In this document: positions 11,201 through 18,792 of the stretch, one piece after another
How the letters are laid out: each line of letters begins with the position of its first letter
Position numbering within the stretch: position 1 is the stretch's first letter
Origin: an uncultured Rikenellaceae bacterium
GTDB lineage: Bacteria > Bacteroidota > Bacteroidia > Bacteroidales > Rikenellaceae
DNA length: 26,763 nucleotides
Assembly: GCA_949284665.1 (NCBI GenBank)
Contig: CASDWR010000077.1
Span: forward strand, 1-26,763
Direction: 5' to 3'
Notes under the pieces: model-generated
Told to the model about the DNA's origin: nothing
Seen by the model: the letters and a program-made list of their open reading frames with translations, nothing else
The model's database searches: none
Position numbers and translations under genes: made by a program

Positions 11201-11994
11201 CTTTTGTCTTCCCGGCCCAACTCCCGGCGGATATTATAATAGAGATCAAGGGACTCTTCGAGTTCGGCCTTCATGAACGATTCGTCGATGGAGATATCGG
11301 TCAACTCGGTCGTAAAGGTCGTATGGCGACAATGATCGCTCCAGTAGGTATCCAGAATGCGCAGTTCCGTTTCGTAAGGATCTCGTCCTTCGGCCCGGAA
11401 ATAGGTCACTACCTCCCGCAAATCATCTGCATTCATTGCTAAACCGTACTCTTTGCAGAATATTTCGAGACGATCTTCATTCATCGACCGAAACCCTTCG
11501 AGTACCGGGACAGGTTTCACGGGTGCATGCTCCGTATCGCTCAATACCGAGAGATCTTTCTCTCTCGACTCAACGGCATTGATATAGTATTTTCGGATAC
11601 GAATCAACTCCTCATCCGTCACCTGATCGTCGAAAATCAAAAGCCTCGAACTTTTGATATTTACCGTTGCCGTCGGATCGATCAATCGCACACAGTCGAT
11701 CGCCGAACTGGCCCGTTGATCGAATTGGCCCGGAAGATACTCCACAGCCAGGTATTTCCTGTCCGTCAGATCGCATGCGTCCGTCACCTCATCCGTAACT
11801 ACCTCACCGAATACGCGGTAACGACTCCGCTCCAGCAATTCAGCCGTAAATCCGAAAAGGTCGTACACATTCAAAAGCCTCAACGTTTTCAGGTTCAAAT
11901 TCAAATTTCCGTTCAACTCACGCATGAGACTCTCCGCCTCCACCCTGAAACGGGGACGCTTTTCCACATAAATCCGATAATTCTGGCTCTCCAT
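8275..11994 (-). CDS. purL: Phosphoribosylformylglycinamidine synthase, single-chain large form (FGAM synthetase)
   Basis: PurL converts FGAR to FGAM with ATP and glutamine (step 4). At 1239 residues it is the single-chain form that fuses the PurS-like, synthetase and glutaminase parts found as PurS/PurL/PurQ in other bacteria. An N-terminal PurS-like region (about 1-150) leads into a linker with DTYWSDHCRHTTF, then two AIRS-like halves with KNETHNHPTEIEPFGGA and the later GGKDSMSG. The C-terminal class I glutaminase, from about residue 980, has its nucleophile Cys1077 in GICNGFQAL and His1207/Glu1209 in MGHTERY. So this glutaminase is intact, unlike that of CarA in this window. It lies 185 bases after purK. 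Confidence 0.97.
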   Translation of the reverse strand: MESQNYRIYVEKRPRFRVEAESLMRELNGNLNLNLKTLRLLNVYDLFGFTAELLERSRYRVFGEVVTDEVTDACDLTDRKYLAVEYLPGQFDQRASSAIDCVRLIDPTATVNIKSSRLLIFDDQVTDEELIRIRKYYINAVESREKDLSVLSDTEHAPVKPVPVLEGFRSMNEDRLEIFCKEYGLAMNADDLREVVTYFRAEGRDPYETELRILDTYWSDHCRHTTFTTELTDISIDESFMKAELEESLDLYYNIRRELGREDKSVCLMDLATIGARYLKKRGLLDDMEISEENNACSIFITVDVDNKPQRWLLQFKNETHNHPTEIEPFGGASTCLGGAIRDPLSGRSYVYQAMRVTGAGDIWQPVSETLEGKLPQRVISLKAASGYSSYGNQIGLATTHVREIYHPDYVAKRLEVGAVVGAVKAENVRRETPVPGDVVLLLGGRTGRDGIGGATGSSKEHNAKSLEECGSEVQKGNAPEERKLERLFRRPEVTRLIKKSNDFGAGGVSVAIGELTDGLDIYLDRVPTKYSGLNSTELAISESQERMAVVIEAKERERFSRYCREENVEVTYVADVTDTKRLRMFNHGKMVVDLARRFIDSAGAKHYAEATIGAVEACEPFVRYPEGAAFADRFKANLNDDNVLSQKGLIEMFDSTIGASTVLMPFGGKTQRSETQVSVQKLPVGEGYTDTASIMAFGYNPFIASWSPYHGAAYAVVEAAAKVVAAGARYDRMRYSYQEYFERMTHDRTTWGKPLAALLGALRMQVELGLPSIGGKDSMSGTFQNINVPPMLMAFGITTVDANRVIGTDFKEAGHSVYLIRHTPREGYMPDTEQLKENFSFVSESIERGDVVAAYALGFGGAGEALAKMAFGNRIGIEATVDESTLFDYGYGSIVVESRKALDFPRAERLGATVDDDALTINGVRLAIDELYEVNTRRFATVYPDRGKNCAMAVERKALQRTFVYPGEAVREPIAYLPVFPGTNCDYDTAKAFRRAGARITTSVFRNLDSDDIFRSIDEMKRLLRECHIFVLSGGFSAGDEPDGSGKFIANVLNNEGVADEIHALIDRGGLILGICNGFQALVKSGLLPYGRLGTVTQASPTLFRNDINRHVSQIVTTRVASLASPWLSGFEAGECHSIAVSHGEGKFMVSPELAEELFANGQVAFQYADPDGHATAEAPYNPNGSLYAIEGIVSNDGQILGKMGHTERYESNLYKNISGNKEQGIFTNAVNYFRKSE

Positions 11995-12179
11995 CGACTC
12001 TTTCTCAGTTAATTTTCAACATGTCGTATTCGTTTCGATCGTTTTCCTCTTTCAAAAGTTTTGTTGACACCTTTTTACTTCGCTCTCTTTCTTCCGAACC
12101 TTTCCCTTCGAGGAGTGTCGTCCGTACAATCGGGCATCGCCGGAATTTCGGAATCTTTTACGGGAACCCGCTCCGACGG

Positions 12180-13283
12180 TTATCCCCGTACGAACCGGTC
12201 GCTCCAGCGCGCACGATACTCCTCTTCCGTAATTCCGACAAAAGTCACATGTCCCATTTTCCGCTTCGGACGACATTCACTTTTGCCATAGATATGTACA
12301 TAAACATTCGGATGCCCTTCGACGGCCAGACGTTCAGCCGCTTCGAGGTCTTCACCCAAAATGTTTTTCATGACGGTCGGAGCCAACAGGCGGGGTTCCT
12401 CAAGCGGTTCGTCGAGCAGATAACGGCACAACTCACGGAACTGATTGGTCGTACATCCTTCGATGGTATAGTGTCCGCTGTTGTGCGGACGAGGAGCCAT
12501 CTCGTTAAACAAGACCTCTTCCCCTCGGACAAAGTATTCAATGGCCAGAATACCTCTGTACCCACAACGATCCATAAATGTTTTGCTGCCTTCCACGATC
12601 TGCTCCTGCACTGTCGGACTCATGGCGGCCGGAACGATACAAAGATCGAGAATCCCGTCACGATGGATATTCCGACCTATCGGAAAGACAATGGTACGGT
12701 CACCATCGCTCACGACCACTGCACTCGCCTCATAGTCGAAACATACGAACTCTTCCAAGATGCCGGGTTGTCCCAAATAGGGTTTTACCTTCCCCAGATC
12801 GATGTCACCATGAAGGAGTACCTGACCATGTCCGTCGTAACCCAACGTACGGGTTTTGTAGACACAAGGATAACCCAGGTCGGCGACACCGGTCCGCAAG
12901 GAATCCATGTCATCCACCGCCACATAACGGGGGGTATGCAATCCACCGGCACGGGCGTTCTCCTTTTCCCGCAGACGATCCTGCGAATCGAACAGCGGCC
13001 TGAATCCCTGTTTGATATTGTATCGTTTCTCCAATGCAATCAACAGATCGCCGGGCACGTTTTCGAACTCATAAGTCACCACATCGCTCCGACGGCACAA
13101 CATCTCCAATGCTGCCGAATCATCGAATGAAGCCACGATATGGTCATCGCTCACCTTGAATGCGGGCGCATCCGGGGCAGGATCGAGACAAATCGTCCGG
13201 GCACCGAGCAAATGCGCCTGCTCGACGATCATCAATCCCAACTGTCCGCCTCCGATAATTCCGATCGTTTTCATTTCCGTCAT
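12180..13283 (-). CDS. purK: N5-carboxyaminoimidazole ribonucleotide synthase
   Basis: PurK makes N5-CAIR from AIR, bicarbonate and ATP, the substrate for PurE. The 367-residue protein begins with the ATP-grasp family N-terminus TIGIIGGGQLGLM (residues 6-18) and contains VTYEFENVP, YKTRTLGYDGHGQ, and the FNEMAPRPHNSGHYTIEG block that holds metal-binding and substrate residues. Only 4 bases separate it from the purE stop, so the pair is surely co-translated. A second in-frame ATG at 13274 would remove three residues and fits the family equally well. Confidence 0.96.
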   Translation of the reverse strand: MTEMKTIGIIGGGQLGLMIVEQAHLLGARTICLDPAPDAPAFKVSDDHIVASFDDSAALEMLCRRSDVVTYEFENVPGDLLIALEKRYNIKQGFRPLFDSQDRLREKENARAGGLHTPRYVAVDDMDSLRTGVADLGYPCVYKTRTLGYDGHGQVLLHGDIDLGKVKPYLGQPGILEEFVCFDYEASAVVVSDGDRTIVFPIGRNIHRDGILDLCIVPAAMSPTVQEQIVEGSKTFMDRCGYRGILAIEYFVRGEEVLFNEMAPRPHNSGHYTIEGCTTNQFRELCRYLLDEPLEEPRLLAPTVMKNILGEDLEAAERLAVEGHPNVYVHIYGKSECRPKRKMGHVTFVGITEEEYRARWSDRFVRG

Positions 13284-13287
13284 TATA

Positions 13288-13758
13288 TCACTGCAAATCA
13301 GCTTTTAAAACGTCTGCGGTCTGGTTTGCACGAAACGCGTCGAGACGTTCAGCCAATGCTGGATCCTCAAGAGCCAGTATCGATACGGCTATCAAGGCTG
13401 CATTCTTGGCGCCGTTGATCGCCACAGTTGCCACCGGCACACCGGCGGGCATCTGTACGATCGAGAGCAGCGAATCCAATCCGTTCAGGGCACGGGACTT
13501 GACCGGCACACCGACGACCGGTAGCGGTGTCATACTCGCCACCATGCCCGGTAAATGGGCGGCACCACCCGCCCCGGCAATGATGACTTTCAATCCACGT
13601 TCTTTGGCACTCCGGGCATATTCAAACAACAGTTCCGGGGTACGGTGCGCACTGACCACCCGCTTTTCGCAAGCCACACCAAACTGTTCGAGCGTTTCGA
13701 CCGCAGCCGACATTACTTCCCAGTCGCTGGTGGACCCCATAATAACTCCCACTTTCAT
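13288..13758 (-). CDS. purE: N5-carboxyaminoimidazole ribonucleotide mutase (class I PurE)
   Basis: PurE moves the carboxyl group of N5-CAIR to give CAIR (step 6). The 156-residue protein shows [10 protein letters not shown] at 4-13, the substrate motif SAHRTP at about 36-41 and [11 protein letters not shown] around 67-77, the pattern of the class I mutase that works with PurK. I use the ATG at 13758, which gives MKVGVIMGS; the frame stays open to 13833, but that part runs through a terminator hairpin and is not PurE-like. It is the first gene of the purine block, and its start lies 26 bases after the T-tract of that terminator. Confidence 0.96.
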   Translation of the reverse strand: MKVGVIMGSTSDWEVMSAAVETLEQFGVACEKRVVSAHRTPELLFEYARSAKERGLKVIIAGAGGAAHLPGMVASMTPLPVVGVPVKSRALNGLDSLLSIVQMPAGVPVATVAINGAKNAALIAVSILALEDPALAERLDAFRANQTADVLKADLQ

Positions 13759-13783
13759 GATTCGCAACCTTTTTGCTTCTCGT

Positions 13784-13828
13784 AAAAACAAAAACAAACC
13801 GCTACGACACGATACGTCATAGCGGTTT
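13784..13828 (-). terminator. Strong intrinsic terminator just upstream of purE
   Basis: Bases 13796-13808 and 13816-13828 form a 13-bp stem (one G-U pair, 7-base loop). On the minus strand it is followed by a T-rich tail of two five-T runs split by single Gs (13794-13784). The tail ends only 26 bases before the purE ATG, and I see no room for a separate promoter in between. The purine genes must therefore depend on readthrough, which makes this a candidate attenuator, or else a small-RNA terminator that purine transcripts pass. Confidence 0.8.
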
Positions 13829-13829
13829 T

Positions 13830-14020
13830 TCAATTATTTCAACAGGTACTCCGCCCCTGATGATGCTTCTCTTTCCGACGGAGACACTCCTTGCTCGCAA
13901 GGTTGACACAACCGGACAGATGCGGCCATGCATGCCCACGAAAACATCGCTTCCGCCTCACTTTATTTTCGAATACAGACCGTAACATCATCGATACAAC
14001 TTTCCCTGATAAGTTCTTTA
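13830..14020 (-). ncRNA. Candidate structured leader or small RNA upstream of purE (6S-like?)
   Basis: Part of a 366-base stretch with no conventional gene. On the minus strand I see a hairpin CCTTG-CGAG-CAAGG, an overlapping GGTTG-TGT-CAACC, GGAG-TGT-CTCC, and a long-range match of GATGATG near 14000 with CATCATC near 13863. A segment reading GTGGGCATGCATGG, then TTGTGTCAACCTTG and CAAGG, loosely resembles the terminal and 3' parts of 6S RNA, and ssrS often sits next to purine or folate genes in other phyla. A convincing closing stem could not be built by eye. It could instead be a cis-acting purine leader. Ends are approximate. Confidence 0.35.
13834..13947 (-). CDS. Possible 37-codon leader ORF before the purE terminator
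   Basis: An ATG at 13947, preceded by a purine-rich GAGGCGGAAGCG, opens a 37-codon frame that is Cys- and Ser-rich (CQPCEQG at residues 14-20, SPSEREASSGAEYLLK at the end). Its TAA at 13836-13834 lies five bases before the terminator stem. It could be a leader peptide for attenuation. Equally it may be a chance frame inside a structured RNA: the same bases contain several compact hairpins. I do not recognise the peptide. Confidence 0.3.
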   Translation of the reverse strand: MFSWACMAASVRLCQPCEQGVSPSEREASSGAEYLLK

Positions 14021-14043
14021 CAAATCACAACCCTCTTTTGCGG

Positions 14044-14066
14044 AAAAAGGATCGGACTTTCCGATC
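14044..14066 (-). terminator. Likely terminator of the pyrimidine operon
   Basis: Bases 14050-14056 and 14060-14066 form a perfect 7-bp stem (GATCGGA with TCCGATC, 3-base loop), followed on the minus strand by C and five Ts. It lies 58 bases past the pyrB stop. A competing palindrome, TTTCCGATCGGAAA, overlaps its 5' side, so the structure may switch. Confidence 0.55.
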
Positions 14067-14078
14067 GGAAATTCGGAC

Positions 14079-14110
14079 GTAAAGGTAGTGCTTTCAGGGC
14101 AAACTTCCCA
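14079..14110 (-). promoter_or_regulatory. Possible promoter for the purine leader
   Basis: On the minus strand TACCTTTA (14086-14079) is one base off the Bacteroidota -7 box TAnnTTTG, and a TTG lies 21 bases upstream. This would start a transcript near 14073, giving a leader of roughly 310 bases before purE. Against it, the putative pyr terminator at 14044-14066 would lie at the very start of this transcript. No better promoter was found in the pyrB-purE gap. Confidence 0.4.
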
Positions 14111-14124
14111 ATAAAACTCCGAAA

Positions 14125-15210
14125 TTATTTTGCCTTTGACTCGCAATAAGCGCATCGGTAGATCCCATGTTCCTGATCCACGAGGCGAAAAAGCTGCGGC
14201 ACATCTTCCGTGGCGGAGATACACCGCTTGTTCGAACAGATCATCCGGTCCACAATCAATCCGTTCCGAGATATCACCTCTTTGTCAGAACCGCCCTTGC
14301 TCCATTCGAGCAATTTGCATATCAATGCCATACGAACGAACTTACCGTTCTCCACCTGACGGAAATAGGCTGCCCGCGGATCGGCGTCAACCTCTTGTGT
14401 AATCTCATTTACACGCGGAAGCGGATGGAGGATCACCATATCCTTTTTAGCCGTACGCAGTTTGGCCGGATCAAGGATAAAACTCTCCTTGAGCCGATCG
14501 AATTCATCCTCATCCAGGAAACGTTCCTTTTGTACACGTGTCATGTAGAGAATATCCAGCTCGTGCATCACGCTTTCCATTGAATTCACTTCCCGATACG
14601 GGATTCCGTTCTTCTCGCACACCTCGTATTTCATGTAACCCGGCAAACGCAATTCATCGGGGGCAATGAGAATAACCCGTATCCCATGGTATCGCGATAA
14701 AGCCTTGATGAGCGAATGCACCGTTCGTCCGAACTTCAAATCTCCACAAAACCCGATGGTCAGATTATCGAAACGTCCCTTTTCCCGCTTGATGGTCAAC
14801 AGGTCGGTCAGTGTCTGGGTGGGATGGGCATGACTGCCGTCTCCGGCATTGATTACCGGAATCTTCGCATACTGTGCAGCCACCAGCGGAGCTCCCTCCT
14901 TGAAATGGCGCATGGCGATGATATCCGCAAAACATCCGATGACACGTACCGTATCGGCCACGGTCTCACCTTTGCTCACCGAAGAGCTGTTGGCATCCGA
15001 AAAACCGATTACATTCCCGCCGAGTTCCATCATGGCCGCCGTAAAACTGAGTCGGGTGCGGGTACTGGGCTCATAAAAAAGCGTAGCCAGTTGTTTGCCC
15101 TTGCATACTTCGCTGTACTTCTCGCGGTGCGCGATGATGTCGAGGGCCAGATCGATGATCTCTTCGGTCTCCTGAACCGTCAGATCGGTAGGGTCGATTA
15201 AATGACGCAT
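14125..15210 (-). CDS. pyrB: Aspartate carbamoyltransferase with fused PyrI-type zinc domain
   Basis: PyrB condenses carbamoyl phosphate with aspartate. The catalytic chain occupies residues 1 to about 305: [12 protein letters not shown] at 45-56 (carbamoyl phosphate site), Lys80 in [17 protein letters not shown] at 128-138, and HPLPR at 262-266. The protein continues to 361 residues. The extra tail matches the zinc domain of the regulatory chain PyrI: Cys325-X4-Cys330 (CSNKRCIS) and Cys353-X2-Cys356 (CAYC). The nucleotide-binding N-terminal domain of PyrI, which binds CTP and ATP in E. coli, is absent, and no separate pyrI is present. It is the last pyrimidine gene, 149 bases after pyrE. Confidence 0.95.
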   Translation of the reverse strand: MRHLIDPTDLTVQETEEIIDLALDIIAHREKYSEVCKGKQLATLFYEPSTRTRLSFTAAMMELGGNVIGFSDANSSSVSKGETVADTVRVIGCFADIIAMRHFKEGAPLVAAQYAKIPVINAGDGSHAHPTQTLTDLLTIKREKGRFDNLTIGFCGDLKFGRTVHSLIKALSRYHGIRVILIAPDELRLPGYMKYEVCEKNGIPYREVNSMESVMHELDILYMTRVQKERFLDEDEFDRLKESFILDPAKLRTAKKDMVILHPLPRVNEITQEVDADPRAAYFRQVENGKFVRMALICKLLEWSKGGSDKEVISRNGLIVDRMICSNKRCISATEDVPQLFRLVDQEHGIYRCAYCESKAK

Positions 15211-15274
15211 ATTCTTCTGAATTTAAGTTTTCCCCTGTTGTTTTTTGTTTTAATACCGAAATCCTCAATCATTC

Positions 15275-15309
15275 GCAAAAGGTGTCCCCCCTTGTCTCTC
15301 CCCTTTTGC
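15275..15309 (-). repeat. 8-bp inverted repeat between pyrE and pyrB
   Basis: GCAAAAGG at 15275-15282 is repeated in perfect inverted form as CCTTTTGC at 15302-15309, with a C/G-skewed 19-base spacer. No T-run follows on the minus strand. It may shape the mRNA between the two genes; no function can be assigned. Confidence 0.4.
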
Positions 15310-15359
15310 ATGGTGTTCCAATTCGGTCGATTATCGTACATCGAGATCGCCGCATCCGA

Positions 15360-15998
15360 CTATTTTCGAATCCAACTCTCGTCCGATGGATTGTTGCGGA
15401 AAGCGATCAGCCGGGCCACATCTTCCTGTCGAATATAGCCCTCCGCAGCAGCAACCTCGACCAGGGTATCCAGATTCGAAAGGCTGTAATTGACCACTCC
15501 AGCCTCCTGCAATCGATCGAGTCCTTTGCGCATGCCGTAGGTAAAAATACTGGCTACTCCCAATACCTCTCCCCCAGCCTCTCGCAAGGCATCCACCACA
15601 TCGACACAACTACCGGCCGTTGAGATCAAATCTTCAATAACAACCACTTTCTCTCCCTTTTCAAGCCGACCTTCGATCCTGTTGGCGCGGCCATGATCCT
15701 TGGCTCCACTACGGACATATCCCATTGGCAAACCGAGAATCGTTGCCGTAATGGCCGCATGGGCAATTCCAGCCGTACTCGTACCCATTAACACCTGACA
15801 CCCGGGAAAATGTTCGCGCACGATTTCAGCCAGACCTTCCTCTACGCGGTTTCTTATCTCTGGAGCACTAAGTGTCAAGCGGTTATCGCAATAAATAGGA
15901 CTCTTGATGCCGCTTGCCCATGTAAAAGGTTCTTCGGGCCTCAAAAAGACCGCCCCGATCGAGAGCAGGTCTTTGGCGATTTGAATCGATTTCTCCAT
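15360..15998 (-). CDS. pyrE: Orotate phosphoribosyltransferase
   Basis: PyrE couples orotate with PRPP to give OMP (step 5 of UMP synthesis). The 212-residue protein shows the N-terminal FTWASGIKSPIYCDNR (residues 25-40), the RSGAKDHGR loop that closes over the active site, and the PRPP-binding signature VVVIEDLISTAGSC around 128-141. The length is typical of the bacterial form that occurs in multigene pyr operons. It lies 219 bases after pyrF, in a gap with one small hairpin, and 149 bases before pyrB. Confidence 0.96.
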   Translation of the reverse strand: MEKSIQIAKDLLSIGAVFLRPEEPFTWASGIKSPIYCDNRLTLSAPEIRNRVEEGLAEIVREHFPGCQVLMGTSTAGIAHAAITATILGLPMGYVRSGAKDHGRANRIEGRLEKGEKVVVIEDLISTAGSCVDVVDALREAGGEVLGVASIFTYGMRKGLDRLQEAGVVNYSLSNLDTLVEVAAAEGYIRQEDVARLIAFRNNPSDESWIRK

Positions 15999-16147
15999 AA
16001 ACTGTTTTCGGTTTTATCTGTAACTTCTTTTCCCCCTCTTCTTTATCCCTCATCGGATACTCCCTGTTTCGGACTCCTGCCAGTTCACCCTGCCCGCACT
16101 TTCCCACATTTTTCCGCATCATCGGTCACCCGTATTATCCGAATTCC

Positions 16148-16163
16148 TGCCGGACAACCGGCA
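16148..16163 (-). repeat. Small GC hairpin between pyrF and pyrE
   Basis: TGCCGG at 16148-16153 pairs with CCGGCA at 16158-16163 around a 4-base loop. It sits in the 219-base pyrF-pyrE gap with no T-run after it. Processing or stability element is only a guess. The rest of this gap shows nothing recognisable. Confidence 0.4.
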
Positions 16164-16217
16164 TTCCCCCTCAACCGATACGTCCTTCAAACGTTTCGAT
16201 CCGCTTTTGTTCGGAGT

Positions 16218-16925
16218 CTACATCGTCCCCACAAAATCAACCACACAACGCCTGTATGCGGCAACCGGATCGGCAGCAGCTGTTACGGGTCTCCCCACAA
16301 CAATAAAATCGGATCCGATTTCACGTGCACGTGCCGGTGTAGTGATTCGTACCTGATCCCCGGCGTCGCCATCGGCAAAACGTATCCCCGGCGTAACGGT
16401 CAAAAAATCCCGGCCACAAGCCTTTTTCACCATGCCCGCCTCCAAAGGCGAACATACCACGCCGTCCAATCCGGCCTCCTTCGTATTGAGTGCATAACGG
16501 ACAATGGTCTCATCCATCGTGGCATTAACCAACAACTCGCGCTGCATCCTTTCCTGACTGGTAGAGGTGAGTTGCGTTACCGCAATCAACAAAGGTCTCG
16601 TACCATCCGGACGAGTCAACCCTTCGCGTGCTGCACGCATCATTTCGATGGTCCCCGCAGCATGCACGTTGCACATATCCACATCGAGTCGCGAGAGAAC
16701 CGCCATTGCCTTGCGCACGGTATTGGGAATATCGTGGAGTTTCAGATCGAGAAAAATCGGATGACCCCGACGTTTGATCTCCCGTACGATCGCCGGACCC
16801 TCGGCGTAATAGAGCTCCATGCCGATCTTTACGAACGGTTTCTCGGATTCGAAACGGTCCAGAAAACGGAACGTCTCTGCTGCACTGGCAAAATCGCAGG
16901 CAATGATCACATCTCTCTTTTTCAT
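16218..16925 (-). CDS. pyrF: Orotidine 5'-phosphate decarboxylase
   Basis: PyrF decarboxylates OMP to UMP, the final step of the pathway. The 235-residue protein has the catalytic [11 protein letters not shown] motif at 60-70, with Asp60, Lys62 and Asp65 numbered as in the Bacillus enzyme. ACDF at 9-12 and the C-terminal VTPGIRF and VVGRPVTAA phosphate-binding segments complete the barrel. This is the short subfamily 1 form; Bacteroides species usually carry the longer subfamily 2 enzyme of about 270 residues, so the type is of interest. The start at 16925 gives the family N-terminus. It follows pyrD by 137 bases. Confidence 0.96.
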   Translation of the reverse strand: MKKRDVIIACDFASAAETFRFLDRFESEKPFVKIGMELYYAEGPAIVREIKRRGHPIFLDLKLHDIPNTVRKAMAVLSRLDVDMCNVHAAGTIEMMRAAREGLTRPDGTRPLLIAVTQLTSTSQERMQRELLVNATMDETIVRYALNTKEAGLDGVVCSPLEAGMVKKACGRDFLTVTPGIRFADGDAGDQVRITTPARAREIGSDFIVVGRPVTAAADPVAAYRRCVVDFVGTM

Positions 16926-17062
16926 CTCTCTTCTTCAACTGTTTTCATTCGTATTCGGGTATCGGAGTTTTTTCATCCCGAACTTTTTTTGCATCCTTAT
17001 CCACTCCAACCGACACATCTGTCCCTGCTGGTTCAGTAATGGAACCGCATCCATAAAATCCG

Positions 17063-18010
17063 CTACCGGTGGGCAATACCGATTATATCGGAAATTTTCC
17101 CGATGCAGCGTTTTTCCATCTCTTCCGGTAGTGTTTCAATAATCTCCTTGCAGGCATAGGGATTTTTCAGATTGGCCGAGCCGACCTGTACGGCTGTAGC
17201 TCCCGCCATCATCATTTCGATCACGTCGGAAGCAGTCGAAACCCCCCCGCACCCCATGACCGGAATCCGGCATGCAGCACTCACCTGCCAAACCATACGC
17301 AAAGCTACCGGGAAAACGGCAGGGCCTGAAAAGCCTCCCATCGCATTGGCGATCACCGGTCGCCTTCGATAAGTATCGATCCGCATCCCCAGCAAGGTGT
17401 TTATCAGACATATCCCATCAGCACCGGCCTCTTCACATGCTTGTGCGATGGTTACGATATCCGTCACATTGGGGCTCAATTTGATATAGACGGGTTTTGT
17501 GGTCACCGCCTTCACGGCCCGGGTCACCTCAGCGGCAGCCTCGGGCGAAGTTCCGAAACTCATTCCTCCGTGGCGGACATTCGGGCAACTGACATTCACT
17601 TCGATCAGCCCTACCTGTTCCTGACGATCGATTCTCTCGCAACAGTACGCATACTCTTCTACCGAAAACCCACTGATGTTGGCGATCACCGGTTTCTGAA
17701 AAAAACGCTTCAACCGGGGCAATTCCCTTTCGATTACGGCATCGATACCGGGATTCTGAAGTCCCACGGCGTTAATCATGCCGGACGTACATTCGGCGAT
17801 ACGTGGTGTGGTATTGCCGAACCTCGCTTCGCGAGTCGTCCCTTTTAATGAAAACGACCCCAAAATATTGATATCGTAAAAATCCTTGAACTCGAATCCG
17901 TATCCGAACGTACCGCTGGCAGGAATCACCGGGTTATCGAGCAACAAACCGCTGAGGTTCACGGACAGATCGGGTTTCCCAATCATTGTTTCGTTCTCTT
18001 TCGTCACCAT
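17063..18010 (-). CDS. pyrD: Dihydroorotate dehydrogenase, class 1B catalytic subunit
   Basis: PyrD oxidises dihydroorotate to orotate with FMN; the class 1B enzyme passes electrons to NAD through PyrK. With the start at 18010 it has 315 residues. The N-terminal PVIPASGTFGYG, INAVGLQNPG at 80-89, and the active-site cysteine Cys142 in VNVSCPNV mark class 1B. NAMGGFSGPA and the GCGGVSTASD and GATAVQVGSA phosphate-site loops follow. I chose the ATG at 18010 because a clear GGAGGA lies just upstream and the start overlaps the pyrK stop by seven bases; the frame is open further, to 18049, and an internal ATG lies at 17986. Confidence 0.95.
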   Translation of the reverse strand: MVTKENETMIGKPDLSVNLSGLLLDNPVIPASGTFGYGFEFKDFYDINILGSFSLKGTTREARFGNTTPRIAECTSGMINAVGLQNPGIDAVIERELPRLKRFFQKPVIANISGFSVEEYAYCCERIDRQEQVGLIEVNVSCPNVRHGGMSFGTSPEAAAEVTRAVKAVTTKPVYIKLSPNVTDIVTIAQACEEAGADGICLINTLLGMRIDTYRRRPVIANAMGGFSGPAVFPVALRMVWQVSAACRIPVMGCGGVSTASDVIEMMMAGATAVQVGSANLKNPYACKEIIETLPEEMEKRCIGKISDIIGIAHR

Positions 18011-18744
18011 ATGATCTCCTCCTTCATCAAAACGGGGCCCTCTTTGCAAAGCCTTTTATCTGCATATTTCGTATGGCAGCTGCACCCCATACAGGCACCG
18101 AAGCCACACCCCATCCGTTCTTCGAAACTGAGTTGTCCGTTGCAGTCGATCGTATCGCACAATGCCTTGAGCATCGGGATCGGACCGCAGGCGTAAAAGT
18201 AGTCGAAATCCATTCCTGACTCTCTTATCGCATCGGTCACAAAACCTTTCACTCCCGCCGAACCGTCGACAGTGGCTATTACGACCCGTGCTCCCAATGT
18301 CCGGAATTCGTCGGCATAAAAAATCTCGGAAGCCGTGTTGAATCCCAATACGACATTTACCGGCGTACCCTCGGTCAAAAACACCCGCGCCAGATTGTAG
18401 AGAGGAGGGACACCCACACCCCCACCGACCAACAGTGGACGAGCCGGTTCTTCAGCCGTACTGAATCCGTTTCCCAAACCCGTCAACAGATCGAGGATCG
18501 TCCCCGGACACATACGACTCATTTGTTCGGTTCCCGCTCCGACCACCTTGTAAACAAGTGTGATCGTTTCCCGGTCATAATCGCAAATCGAGATCGGGCG
18601 TCGCAGAAATCTCCCCTCCAACTCGATATTTACAAACTGACCGGGGGCACGAATGTACTGCGTATCTCCCTCTACCACCATGCGCCATACCGAGGCGGTC
18701 AACGGTTCATTCGATCGGATTTCGTATTTCCCTTTTTTATACAT
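18004..18744 (-). CDS. pyrK: Dihydroorotate dehydrogenase electron transfer subunit PyrK
   Basis: PyrK carries FAD and a [2Fe-2S] cluster and links PyrD to NAD+. The 246-residue protein has a ferredoxin-reductase-like fold: the FAD motif RRPISICD at 48-55, the NAD-binding GGGVGVPPLY at 107-116, and the C-terminal cluster cysteines Cys213, Cys218, Cys221 and Cys233 in GCGFGACMGC followed by RLC. It lies 48 bases after carB and overlaps pyrD, its partner subunit, which fits the need for equal amounts of both. Confidence 0.96.
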   Translation of the reverse strand: MYKKGKYEIRSNEPLTASVWRMVVEGDTQYIRAPGQFVNIELEGRFLRRPISICDYDRETITLVYKVVGAGTEQMSRMCPGTILDLLTGLGNGFSTAEEPARPLLVGGGVGVPPLYNLARVFLTEGTPVNVVLGFNTASEIFYADEFRTLGARVVIATVDGSAGVKGFVTDAIRESGMDFDYFYACGPIPMLKALCDTIDCNGQLSFEERMGCGFGACMGCSCHTKYADKRLCKEGPVLMKEEIIW

Positions 18745-18792
18745 GGTTCGGTTTGCACTGAATTTTCTGTTTTGCCGGCAGCCCCGAAAGTT

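Noticed and set aside
13759..13833. N-terminal extension of PurE
   Set aside because: The frame is open but is encoded by the terminator hairpin and its T-tract, and PurE proteins begin at MKVGVIMGS.
14055..14075. RNase P-like GGAAAGTCCG near the pyrB end
   Set aside because: The short match to the P4 region is not followed by any other conserved RNase P element, and it is explained by the terminator stem.
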